Assembly (NCBI RefSeq): GCF_013372625.1
Contig: NZ_JABXFD010000102.1
Coordinates: 1-62,499 of the forward strand
Length of the DNA: 62,499 bases
Source: Actinomadura sp. BRA 177
GTDB taxonomy: Bacteria; Actinomycetota; Actinomycetes; Streptosporangiales; Streptosporangiaceae
Direction: 5' to 3'
The translations under genes and the position numbers were made by a program. Positions 1-8,857 of the stretch are shown here, one piece after another; position 1 is the first letter of the stretch; each line of letters opens with the position of its first letter. The notes under the pieces were generated by a model that ran no database searches, was not told the DNA's origin, and saw only the letters and a program-made list of their open reading frames with translations.

Positions 1-37
1 AAGAGTGCGGGCCGTTGTTTTGTCTACCCCTCTCATC

Positions 38-70
38 TAATCCACATGAATCTGTGGACGCTGTGGATTA
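38..70. repeat. 9-bp inverted repeat with DnaA-box-like half sites
   Basis: TAATCCACA at 38-46 and its exact reverse complement TGTGGATTA at 62-70 are separated by 15 bp. A third TCCACA core lies between them on the minus strand (TGTGGA, 53-58). The cores resemble actinobacterial DnaA boxes (TTGTCCACA), but position 2 differs and only three sites are seen. It may equally be an operator, or part of the junction next to the truncated epimerase. No gene is attached to it with confidence. Confidence 0.4.
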
Positions 71-118
71 ACGACGCCCAGCCGGGCCGCCGCCCACGCC
101 GCCAGCTCAAGCTTTTGA

Positions 119-472
119 ATTAGCCTCGATGTCGCCAGAGCGTTCGTACTCGCGGCCGAGTCGCGGACGCCGCCACCTTTCCTCAACGTCGGAACGGGTG
201 TCGAGACGTCCTTTCTGGCGCTGTTGCAGTTGATCTGCGCGAAGGCGGGGGTGGAGCCCGACCCGGTGTTCACCGAGATTCCGATATCCATTTATGCCAG
301 GCGGCTGGTGGCGGACACCGAACTCGCCAAGCGAACCCTCGGTTTCGAACCGAGCGTGACTTTAGAGCAGGGCGTGGAACTCGAGTTGGCGAACGCCTTC
401 CGCCTGCACGGCGGAGAGCAGGAGGAATGGGCCAGGCTCGTCGCGGCGCAGACCGCGATGCTCCGTGACTAG
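119..472 (+). pseudogene. NAD-dependent epimerase C-terminal remnant (UDP-glucose 4-epimerase-like)
   Basis: The open frame begins after a TGA at 116-118 with no good start. It encodes the last part of a sugar-nucleotide epimerase of the extended SDR family: DVARAFVLAAE, then NVGTGVETS, then TELAKRTLGFEPSVTLEQGVE. These match the C-terminal substrate-binding segment of GalE-like enzymes. The N-terminal Rossmann GxxGxxG and YxxxK regions are absent, so about two thirds of the gene is missing and no activity is expected. Its TAG stop (470-472) overlaps the stop of the convergent caspase gene. Family assignment rests on motifs; which epimerase it was cannot be told. Confidence 0.75.
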
Positions 473-1893
473 ACCGACTCCCACAGGCCGAACCCGCCGG
501 GCGAACCCGGATACGGCAGCGTCACGTCCTGCATTCCTTCGAACCGTGTCGCGACCGCGCCGCCGCGCGCGTCTCGCCAGAAGCGATGCGACAGCAGGAC
601 CTGGACCCGGACTTCCGCCGAGCCGGCCCCCCACATGCCAGGGACGGAGTCGAGGGCGCTGGGCGAGTCCGCGCCGCCGCCGGTGGCCGGAAACTCGTCC
701 ACGACCGCCAGCAGGCGGAGCCACGACGCGCGGGGACGGTCCCGGTCGTTCTCGGCCAGGACCGACGGGAGGATCGCCAGCATGCGCAGGAGCGCGTCGG
801 AACCGGCGGGGCTCTTAGGAAAGGTGACCAGCTCGCCGTCCTGCCGGGGCTGCCGCCGCCAGGATCCGGAGTCGAGCCCGGCCCCCCGCGCGGCCGCGTC
901 GATGACGTTGATCAATGCGATGTTCGCGTCGAGCCGGGCCAGCGGGCTGAGTCCGTCGTACCCGGTGATCCAGATGCGGGTGCTGATGAGGGTCGTCTGG
1001 TCCGGCGGGGTCCGGGGCACGGTCGCAGACGGCGCGGCAGGCGTCTGCGCGGGAGCCGGCGGGCCGCCGTCGGGTGCGTGGGCGGCGTTGCGGACGAGTG
1101 CGAGGTCGCCGATGTTGTTCGTGCCCATCTGCGTCGGCTGCGGGCTCCCGGAGAGGAGCATCTCCTTGCGGGTCGCCTCGTAGATGTCGCTGAGCCGCAG
1201 GAACGGCGGCGCGCCGGGGATGCCCTGCCTCAGCACGCGCAGGAGGCTGCCCGTGAAGGCGGTGTGCCGGGCGCCCTCGGGGGCCAGGGCGGTGCTGTTG
1301 GACGTGGTGGAGGTGAGCACGTACGCGCCGCCCACGTCGAGGCCGCCGAGGAGCAGCCCGTCCGGTCCCGCCATCGCCGAGATCGCGCGTCCGCTGAAGC
1401 AGCAGTCCACGATCACCACGGTGCGCCGCGCCGGTGAGCGGCGGAGCGCCTCCCGGACCCACGAGTAGCGGAGCCCGCTGAACTCCGGCCACCTGGGGTC
1501 GGTGTGCCGGGTCGCGATGACGAGCCCGCCGTCTTGCGCGACCATGCCGTGCCCCGTGAGGTACAGGATGAGGCTGTCCAGGGCCGCCTCGGCGACGCAC
1601 GCGAGGGTGGTGGCGACTGTCGTCGGCTCGTCCGTGTCGGCCACGACGACGCAGTTGTCCGGGGGAAGCCCCAGGAGCCGCGGGTCGGTGAGCGCGGCGG
1701 ACAGGTCGCCGAGATTGTTCCGGACGGAGGGCAGCGCCGGGATCCGGTCGGCGTCGCGGTAGTCGGCGCACCCCACGAGCAGCGCACGGGACCGCGCGGG
1801 GTCGGGGGCCGCGGCTACTCCGTCTCGAGCAGAGATCTGATCTCCTTGAGGAGGCTCTCGGGCGACGGCACGTTCTTGGCGTTGACCTCGCAA
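469..1893 (-). CDS. Caspase-family protease with C-terminal cyclase-like domain
   Basis: The protein starts its conserved region with RALLVGCADY and continues as a caspase/metacaspase fold (Peptidase C14). The catalytic His is in GHG (codon 1549-1551) and the Cys in DCCFSG (second Cys, codon 1399-1401). A proline/alanine-rich linker follows. The C-terminal 170 or so residues (ISTRIWITGYDG to the end) look like the degenerate nucleotide-cyclase-like module seen in actinobacterial conflict proteins; this last point is inference. The gene follows and overlaps the EACC1 gene, suggesting coupled translation. The start is unresolved: no ATG or GTG lies near the domain, and TTG at 1893 is only the closest in-frame candidate. 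Likely role: regulated proteolysis in a defence or programmed-death response. Confidence 0.75.
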   Translation of the reverse strand: MRGQRQERAVAREPPQGDQISARDGVAAAPDPARSRALLVGCADYRDADRIPALPSVRNNLGDLSAALTDPRLLGLPPDNCVVVADTDEPTTVATTLACVAEAALDSLILYLTGHGMVAQDGGLVIATRHTDPRWPEFSGLRYSWVREALRRSPARRTVVIVDCCFSGRAISAMAGPDGLLLGGLDVGGAYVLTSTTSNSTALAPEGARHTAFTGSLLRVLRQGIPGAPPFLRLSDIYEATRKEMLLSGSPQPTQMGTNNIGDLALVRNAAHAPDGGPPAPAQTPAAPSATVPRTPPDQTTLISTRIWITGYDGLSPLARLDANIALINVIDAAARGAGLDSGSWRRQPRQDGELVTFPKSPAGSDALLRMLAILPSVLAENDRDRPRASWLRLLAVVDEFPATGGGADSPSALDSVPGMWGAGSAEVRVQVLLSHRFWRDARGGAVATRFEGMQDVTLPYPGSPGGFGLWESV

Positions 1894-2168
1894 CTGCCGC
1901 GCGCCGTCTTGAGCTTGACCTTCACGTCGGAGCGCCGGGTCTGGAACCAGACCGGCAGTGACCTCGCGAGGACCGCCCCCGCGCCGCCGGAGCCCAGCGA
2001 CATCACCAGGACCTCGGTGACGGCGCCCATGGTTCCGGGCGCGATGTCCGCGCGCTGCCATCCGATGGAGGACGGGCGCAGATCGTCCTCCGCCTGCAGC
2101 CACGCGAGCAGGGACCGCGCGTCCTCCTCGGGATTCGCCGACTCAGGGAAGGTGAACTCGAGTTCCAT
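1815..2168 (-). CDS. EACC1 (effector-associated constant component 1) protein
   Basis: A small protein of 117 residues beginning MELEFTFPES. A Gly/Ala-rich central segment, then VKVKLKTARGSCEV and a charged C-terminal helix, fits the EACC1 family. EACC1 proteins are encoded beside diverse effectors, including caspases, in predicted NTP-dependent biological conflict systems of multicellular bacteria. The ATG at 2168 is chosen because GAGGAG stands just upstream; an earlier in-frame start at 2312 would add sequence with no family likeness. It directly precedes the caspase gene and overlaps its likely start. No STAND NTPase or other sensor is visible in the window, so the system may be minimal or its other parts lie outside. 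Confidence 0.75.
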   Translation of the reverse strand: MELEFTFPESANPEEDARSLLAWLQAEDDLRPSSIGWQRADIAPGTMGAVTEVLVMSLGSGGAGAVLARSLPVWFQTRRSDVKVKLKTARGSCEVNAKNVPSPESLLKEIRSLLETE

Positions 2169-2304
2169 GCGTGCTCCTCGGCCGAGCGTCCTGACGATGA
2201 GACGAACCGTCGCGCGGCACGGTTCCCGCGGCGCTTGCGGTGCGGGAACAAAGCCGGTCCGGCCGCGGTTGGGGGTTGCGTCAAGCAACTGAGGGGAGGG
2301 CGGG

Positions 2305-2661
2305 ATGACCACCTACGCCGAGTTCGAGCGCGCGACGCTGTTCTTCGACGCCCGGGACTACGCCGGAGCGGCGCGCCTGCTGGCCCCCATCGCCGAGGCC
2401 GACCCCGGCAACCGGGCCGTCGCCGAGCTGCTCGGCCGCGCCTACTTCCACAGCGCGCAGCTGGGCCGCGCCGAGTCGGCGTTCCGCCGGCTCGTCGAGC
2501 TGGACCCCGGCAACGGCTGGGCGCACGAGGCCCTCGCCCGCACGCTGGAGCGGCGGGGCCGGGCGGACGAGGCGGGCGCCTTCCGCAAGCTCGCGAAGGC
2601 GATGGGCGTCGAGCCCGCGCCGGGCGTCGAGGTGTCCGTCACGGCGGCCGACCTGCACTGA
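2305..2661 (+). CDS. Tetratricopeptide repeat protein
   Basis: A 118-residue soluble protein built of about two and a half TPR units: FFDARDYAGAARLLAPIAEADPGN, AELLGRAYFHSAQLGRAESAFRRLVELDPGN and AHEALARTLERRGRADEA. These contain the usual small-residue and aromatic pattern and the DPGN turns. No signal peptide or catalytic domain is seen. It is likely a protein-binding adaptor of unknown partner. The start ATG follows a G-rich ribosome site (GAGGGGAGGGCGGG). Its 3' end overlaps the convergent sensor kinase by 23 bp. It is divergent from the EACC1 gene, with a 136-bp gap that must hold both promoters. Confidence 0.85.
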   Translation: MTTYAEFERATLFFDARDYAGAARLLAPIAEADPGNRAVAELLGRAYFHSAQLGRAESAFRRLVELDPGNGWAHEALARTLERRGRADEAGAFRKLAKAMGVEPAPGVEVSVTAADLH

Positions 2662-3979
2662 CGCGGGGGAGTCGGAGGACGAAGCGGGCGCCGGTCTCCC
2701 CGTCGATGCGGTCGGTGAGGACCAGCGACCCGCCGTGCGCCTGGGCGATGTCCCGGGAGATCGCGAGGCCGAGGCCGGTGCCGCCCGCGTCGCGGTGCCG
2801 GCCCTCGGCCAGCCGGGTGAACCGCTCGAACACCCGCTCGCGGTCCGCGGGCGCGATGCCCGGGCCGTCGTCGATCACCTCGACGACGGCGGTCGCGGGC
2901 GGCTCCGCGCGCAGGATCACGGTGACCTCGGCCACCGCGTGCCGGTCGGCGTTGTCGAGCAGGTTGGTCACCAGCCGGGACAGCTCGCTGCGGCCCCCGT
3001 GTACCGTCACCGACCCCTCCGACAGGACGGTCACCTGGGTGCGGCGCGGGCGGCGCAGCACCTCGGCGTCCGTCACCTCGGTCAGGTCCACCGGCTCGCG
3101 CGCGAAGCTCCGGTCGGCCTCCAGCCGCGCCAGCGCCAGCAGGTCGTCCACCACCGCCGAGAGCCGCTCGACGTTCTCCAGGACGGCCCGCAGCATCTCC
3201 GGGACGTCGCTGTCCTCCGGCGCCGCCAGCGCCAGCTCCACCTCCATGCGCAGCGCGGTGAGCGGGCTGCGCAGCTCGTGCGAGACGTCGGTGACGAATC
3301 CGCGCTGCCGCGCGACCGCCCGCTCCAGCCGGTCGAGGGTCGCGTTCACGCTCTCGGCGAGCATCCCCACCTCGTCGCGCCGGCCCGGCACCGGCACCCG
3401 GCGCTCCAGGTCCGTGGCGGTGATCTCGTCCAGCTCGCGGCGGATCTCGCCGACCGGCCGCAGCGTCCGGCCCGCCGCCAGCCACGTCCCGTAGCCGACG
3501 AGGCCGGTGATGAACGGGATGCTGAGCGCGATGAGCGCCGCCGTCAGCGGGTGCGGCAGCAGGCCCGGCCGCGGCGCCAGCGAGTAGACGAGCTTCGCGG
3601 ACGGCCCCAGCCCGACCTGGTACTCGACGAGGAGGAAGCAGCCGCCGCCGGGCGCGTCGACCTCGCAGCTCCGGCCGTCGCGGCGGTCGTCGTCCACCGG
3701 CGGCGGGGGAAAGGCCACCGGCGCGCGGCCGAGCATCCGCGGCGAGGCGGCGAGTACGCGGTCCTGCAGGTCGGTGACCTGCAGCAGCTCGCCGTCGGGT
3801 GCCTGGATCGGCCTGCTCAGCGTGCCGGTGTTGATCGCCGTCGCGACCCGCCGGCCGTCCCGGGCGAGACCCCGTACCGTCTCGCTGATCGCCTCCTGCC
3901 GGACCAGCGCCAGCAGCACCGCGCACAGCGCGGTCCACAGCACCAGCGCGACCAGCGCCGCCGTCAGCGTCACCCGCAA
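2639..3979 (-). CDS. Sensor histidine kinase (orphan)
   Basis: A membrane two-component sensor. An N-terminal TM (VTLTAALVALVLW) is followed by an extracytoplasmic loop, a second TM near residues 145-170, and a HAMP segment (GRTLRPVGEIRRELDEI). The H-box is FVTDVSHELRSPL, then an N-box (LVTNLLDNADRHA) and ATP-lid motifs IDDGPGIA and GTGLGLAIS. No response regulator gene lies on either side, which is unusual for this kinase class. The listed start is TTG at 3979 with a GGAG upstream. The frame is open further upstream to an ATA codon at 4060 that has a better ribosome site (GGGAGG, 5-nt spacing). The signal sensed is unknown. Confidence 0.85.
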   Translation of the reverse strand: MRVTLTAALVALVLWTALCAVLLALVRQEAISETVRGLARDGRRVATAINTGTLSRPIQAPDGELLQVTDLQDRVLAASPRMLGRAPVAFPPPPVDDDRRDGRSCEVDAPGGGCFLLVEYQVGLGPSAKLVYSLAPRPGLLPHPLTAALIALSIPFITGLVGYGTWLAAGRTLRPVGEIRRELDEITATDLERRVPVPGRRDEVGMLAESVNATLDRLERAVARQRGFVTDVSHELRSPLTALRMEVELALAAPEDSDVPEMLRAVLENVERLSAVVDDLLALARLEADRSFAREPVDLTEVTDAEVLRRPRRTQVTVLSEGSVTVHGGRSELSRLVTNLLDNADRHAVAEVTVILRAEPPATAVVEVIDDGPGIAPADRERVFERFTRLAEGRHRDAGGTGLGLAISRDIAQAHGGSLVLTDRIDGETGARFVLRLPRVSAGRPP

Positions 3980-4152
3980 CCGGATCTCCGGGTGACGCAG
4001 GACGGCGCGCCAGATCCAGTGGCTCAGTCCCTTGGACGGCCGGCGGAGCCGGACGCGTATGGCGACCTCCCGGGTACGTACGTTCCTGCCAGTACCCGTG
4101 ATTCCTTACCTGAACGGGGCAAACGCCACCGTGGCGGACGGGTAAAACCCGG

Positions 4153-5025
4153 TCATGCCGCGGCGACGCCCCAGCGCCGCCGCACGGCCCCGTCCGCGAC
4201 CCCGAACAGTTGGTCGATCACGATGCCGACGACCAGGATCACCAGCATGTAGGAGATCATGTCGGCGGTGTTGTTCAGCTCCCCGGCCTGCGACAGCAGC
4301 ACGCCGAGCGACGTCGTGTCGCCGATGATGACGAGCAGCTCGCCCGCCATCAGGCTGCGCCACGCGAACGCCCAGCCCTGCTTCAGCCCCGCCACGAACG
4401 CCGGCAGCGACGCGGGCATGATCAGGTGCCGGTACAGCGGGATGCCGCGCAGCCCCATCACCCGTCCGGCGCGCAGCAGGATCGGCGGGGTGTAGTCGAC
4501 GCCCGCGATCAGCCCGTTGGCGATCGACGGCGCCGCGCCCAGGATCACCACGAACAGGATCGCGCTCTCGCTCAGCCGGAACAGCAGGATGGCCAGCGGG
4601 AACCACGCGATCGACGGCATCGTCTGCAGCCCCGTGATCAGCGACCCGAACGCGCGGCGCAGCACCCGGAACCGCGCCACCAGCGCGCCGGTCAGCACCC
4701 CGGCGGCGACGGCCAGCGCGAACCCGGCGACGGCGCGGCGCATCGTGAGCGCGACCGACTCCCAGAACCGCGCCGTGGTGATCTGCTCCCAGAACACCGG
4801 CAGCGTGTCGCGGGGACCGGGCAGGACCCACGGGTCCTTCCAGCCGCTCCACACCACCAGCTGCCACGCGGCCAGCGCGATCAGCACGGCCGCGACCATC
4901 GGCCACACCGCCGACCACGCCCGCCGGCCGAGGCGGACCCGCACCCCGCCGCCGAGTTCGAGCGCATCCAGGCCGGCCAGCTCACGATCGAGCCGCCCGC
5001 CCTCCCGCACCACGTCATGCGCCAT
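4153..5025 (-). CDS. ABC transporter permease (SsuC/TauC type)
   Basis: A 290-residue inner-membrane permease with about six hydrophobic segments and a BPD_transp_1 domain. The EAA-like loop is GRVMGLRGIPLYRHLIMPASLP, close to those of aliphatic sulfonate, taurine and nitrate importers. An unusually long basic cytoplasmic N-terminus precedes the first TM (VWPMVAAVLIALAAWQLVV). It overlaps the upstream ATPase frame by 11 bp and forms the last gene of a binding protein-ATPase-permease operon read leftward. Substrate cannot be fixed from sequence; sulfonate or another oxidised organosulfur anion is the best guess. Its function may depend on whether the upstream ATPase frameshift is real. Confidence 0.85.
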   Translation of the reverse strand: MAHDVVREGGRLDRELAGLDALELGGGVRVRLGRRAWSAVWPMVAAVLIALAAWQLVVWSGWKDPWVLPGPRDTLPVFWEQITTARFWESVALTMRRAVAGFALAVAAGVLTGALVARFRVLRRAFGSLITGLQTMPSIAWFPLAILLFRLSESAILFVVILGAAPSIANGLIAGVDYTPPILLRAGRVMGLRGIPLYRHLIMPASLPAFVAGLKQGWAFAWRSLMAGELLVIIGDTTSLGVLLSQAGELNNTADMISYMLVILVVGIVIDQLFGVADGAVRRRWGVAAA

Positions 5026-5783
5026 GCCGGACGACCTCCTCGCGCAGCCGGTCGGTGATGGCCGCCGCCAGCGACGCGGCCTCCGGCGAGTCGATCCGCC
5101 GCGGCCGCGCCATCGCGACGGGGAACTCCTCCACGACCCGGCCGGGACGGCTGCTCAGCAGCACGACACGGTCGCCCAGCCGCACCGCCTCCCGCACGTT
5201 GTGCGTCACGAACACCACGGTCAGATTGCGGTCCCTCCAGATGCGTTCGACCTCGTCGTGGAGGAGGTCGCGGGTCATGGCGTCGAGGGGCGCCGAACGG
5301 CTCGTCCATCAGCAGGACGGTGCGGTCCGGGCCCGCGCCGTCGGTCAGCGCGAGCGCGCGGGCGAGCGGGACGCGCTGCCGCATGCCGCCGGACAGCTGG
5401 TGCGGGCGCCTGCGCGCGAAGTCGCCGAGGTGCACCGACGCGAGCAGCTCCGCCGCCCGCCCGCGCCGCTCCGCGCGCGGCACGCCGCGCATCTTGAGGG
5501 CGAGTTCCAGGTTGCCCGTCACCGTCAGCCACGGGAACAGCGCGGGCTCCTGGAACATGAGCGCGACCCGTGCACCCGCCGTGTCGATCGTCCCGGCGCT
5601 CGGCGCGTCGAGGTCGGCGACCAGGTTCAGCAGCGTGCTCTTCCCGCAGCCGGACGCGCCGAGCAGGCATACGAACTCGCCCGGCGCGACGTCCAGGGAG
5701 ACCCGGTCGAGCGCGAGGAGCGCCGACCGGCCCGTCCCGAACGCCTTGGAGACCGCGTCGAGCCGGACCGCCGTCGCCGTCAT
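5015..5783 (-). pseudogene. ABC transporter ATPase, frameshifted (SsuB/TauB type)
   Basis: The ATPase starts at ATG 5783, overlapping the stop of the binding-protein gene as ATGA. Walker A (GASGCGKSTLL), Q-loop (MFQEPALFPW), signature (LSGGMRQR) and Walker B with LLMDEPFGA are all in one frame. Then the frame fails. The expected LDAMTRDLLHDEVERIWRD and the switch His (VFVTHNVREA) are in the next frame, ending at 5015. Removing one base from the four-G run at 5287-5290 restores a normal protein of about 255 residues. Either the gene is newly broken or this homopolymer carries a sequencing error. The intact flanking operon genes favour error or a very recent mutation. Confidence 0.85.
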
Positions 5784-6823
5784 CGGTCGCTGACCTGTGC
5801 CTTCCCGCCCGCCTTGAGGACGTCGTTGAGCGGCGCGAGGTGGTAGACGCCGTCCAGGTCGGTCTTCTCCAGCAGGCCGATCTCCTGCGCGTGCGCGGCG
5901 CCGGCGGTCAGCGAGGAGGCGACGGGGTCGGTGGTGAAGTCGATCTCCTTGAACGCCGCGTCCAGCACGTCCTGCTTGAGGGGCTTGCCGCTCAGCTTCG
6001 TCAGCGCGTCGTTGGTGACCTTCTGGGCGTCCGCCCTGTTCCGGTTGATGTAGTCGGTCGCCTCGACGACGCCCTGGAGCAGCTTCTTCACCCGGTCCGG
6101 GTGCTTCTTCTCGTACTCCTGGCTGACCAGCACGTTCGTGATGACGAACTTGCCGCCGGGCCACAGCGACTTCTCGTCCAGCAGCTTCTTGCCCTTGCTC
6201 TCCAGGATCAGCCGGGACGCGTACGGCTCGGGGACCCAGGCGCCGTCGATGTCGCCCTGCGCGAACGTCTGCAGCGTCTGCGCGTTCTCCTGCGGGACTA
6301 CCTTCACGTCGCCGCTGCCGTCCTTGTTCGCGGCCAGGCCGTTCTGCTTGAGCCAGTACCGCAGCGCCACGTCCTGCGTGTTGCCGAGCTGCGGGGTCGC
6401 GATCTTCTTGCCGCGCAGGTCCTGGACGCCCTTGATCCCCGGCTTCACCACGAGCGAGACGCCGCCGGAGGCCGCGCCGGAGATGATGTGCACCGCCTTG
6501 CCGTGCGACTTCGACCAGGCGTTGATGGACGGGTTGGGCCCGACGAACGTCGCGTCGATCGCGCCGGAGAACAGCGCCTCGACGGCGGCGGGACCCGCGT
6601 TGAACGTCGCCGTCTTGGGTGCCGTGCCGAGATGCTCGGCGAAGATCCCCTTCTCGACGCCGACCAGGGCGGTGGCGTGCGTGATGTTGGGGAAGAAGCC
6701 GAGTCTGAGCGGCGCGTCCGCCGCGGACCCGCCGCCGTCGTCGCCGCAGGCGCCGAGCGCGCCCGCCGTGACCAGGGCGGCCAGCGCCGCCGCGGTGATG
6801 CGCCCGGAGAGTCCACGAAGCAT
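5780..6823 (-). CDS. ABC transporter substrate-binding lipoprotein (SsuA/TauA-like)
   Basis: A 347-residue exported lipoprotein. The signal peptide (MLRGLSGRITAAALAALV) ends in a lipobox, GALGAC, with Cys at about residue 26. The mature part has LRLGFFPNITHATALVGVEKGIF, the SNPSI-type GPNPSINAW motif and RGKKIATPQLGNTQD, typical of the NMT1/SsuA group that delivers sulfonates, taurine or nitrate to an ABC permease. First gene of the leftward operon with the ATPase and permease. It has a strong sigma-70-like promoter about 50 bp upstream (6866-6893) and an A/G-rich ribosome site. Substrate is inferred from family only. Confidence 0.9.
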   Translation of the reverse strand: MLRGLSGRITAAALAALVTAGALGACGDDGGGSAADAPLRLGFFPNITHATALVGVEKGIFAEHLGTAPKTATFNAGPAAVEALFSGAIDATFVGPNPSINAWSKSHGKAVHIISGAASGGVSLVVKPGIKGVQDLRGKKIATPQLGNTQDVALRYWLKQNGLAANKDGSGDVKVVPQENAQTLQTFAQGDIDGAWVPEPYASRLILESKGKKLLDEKSLWPGGKFVITNVLVSQEYEKKHPDRVKKLLQGVVEATDYINRNRADAQKVTNDALTKLSGKPLKQDVLDAAFKEIDFTTDPVASSLTAGAAHAQEIGLLEKTDLDGVYHLAPLNDVLKAGGKAQVSDR

Positions 6824-6865
6824 TGTCCCTTTTTCCTACCAATCAAGTCGGATAGACCTGAATAG

Positions 6866-6893
6866 TAGATAGGGTGGGCAAGGCTCGCGTCAA
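6866..6893 (-). promoter_or_regulatory. Promoter of the ABC operon
   Basis: On the minus strand TTGACG (6893-6888) and TATCTA (6871-6866) are spaced by 16 bp, close to the housekeeping sigma consensus and in an AT-rich pocket unusual for this genome. A further TATCCGACTTGATTGG segment lies between the -10 and the ATG. It loosely resembles Rrf2-type (CymR/IscR) operators of sulfur genes, but the symmetry is weak. Confidence 0.65.
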
Positions 6894-6987
6894 GTCCCCT
6901 GCTCGGCACGGGTTCGTCGCGGCTGGTCCGATATGGGACCGGCGAGCCCGTTGGTCCGGGCGGGGGCCGCGCGGATAGGCTCGGTGA

Positions 6988-8307
<1,320 letters not shown>

Positions 8308-8313
8308 GCAGGG

Positions 8314-8358
8314 GCCCGGGACCCGGCGGTCGAGCGTGCGTCCCGCCGGGTCCCGGGC
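8314..8358 (+). terminator. 16-bp hairpin after eno
   Basis: GCCCGGGACCCGGCGG at 8314-8329 pairs perfectly with 8343-8358 across a 13-nt loop. It begins 7 bp after the enolase stop and ends just before the ftsB-like gene. No U-run follows, so it is likely an attenuating hairpin that lowers read-through, as often seen in high-GC actinomycetes. Confidence 0.65.
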
Positions 8359-8383
8359 GGCCGAGCCGGAGGCAGGGGACGCC

Positions 8384-8827
8384 ATGGCGCAGGATGACGA
8401 CCGCACGGCCGACGAGAGCGACGACGATGAGCCCGGGGCCGGGGGCCGTCGCGGCAATCCGGCGCTGACCAGCCGCGCCGCCATCCTCGCGGTCGTGGTG
8501 TGCGCGATCGCGCTGAGCCTCGCCTACCCCGTCCGCGAGTACATCGCCCAGCGCAAGGAGATCGCCGATCTGCGGCACAAGGAGGCGCTGGCCCGCCGGC
8601 AGGTCGAGGAACTCGTCCAACGTAAGCAACAATTGGGTGATAAGTCGTACATTGAGCGTGAGGCCACGCGACGGCTGCACTACTGCCGTCCTGACGTAAA
8701 GTGCTACGTCGTGCTGGACGGCAGCGGGGGAGAGGGCCGGGAGGCGCAGCGGGGCGGGCCACCGAGCAGGCCGCCCTGGTACGAGACGCTGTGGCGATCG
8801 GTGGAGGCCGCCGACCGGCCGCGCTGA
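8384..8827 (+). CDS. FtsB/DivIC-like septum formation initiator protein
   Basis: A 147-residue single-pass membrane protein: acidic cytoplasmic N-terminus, TM at RAAILAVVVCAIALSLAYPV, then a coiled coil (AQRKEIADLRHKEALARRQVEELVQRKQQL). A conserved DivIC tail follows (DKSYIEREATRRLHYCRPDVKCYVV). The family bridges FtsL and FtsQ in the divisome. ATG 8384 is chosen because AGGGGA lies just upstream and family members begin with such an acidic stretch; an in-frame start at 8336 would add 16 residues within the terminator hairpin. The context, after eno and before DUF501 and ppx, is conserved in actinobacteria. Confidence 0.9.
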   Translation: MAQDDDRTADESDDDEPGAGGRRGNPALTSRAAILAVVVCAIALSLAYPVREYIAQRKEIADLRHKEALARRQVEELVQRKQQLGDKSYIEREATRRLHYCRPDVKCYVVLDGSGGEGREAQRGGPPSRPPWYETLWRSVEAADRPR

Positions 8828-8857
8828 TTCGCGGGGCTGATTCGCGGGTGGGGACAG

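Noticed and set aside
37..291. Small minus-strand frame at the window start
   Set aside because: It covers the epimerase remnant and the inverted repeat, has no family likeness, and no ribosome site was seen.
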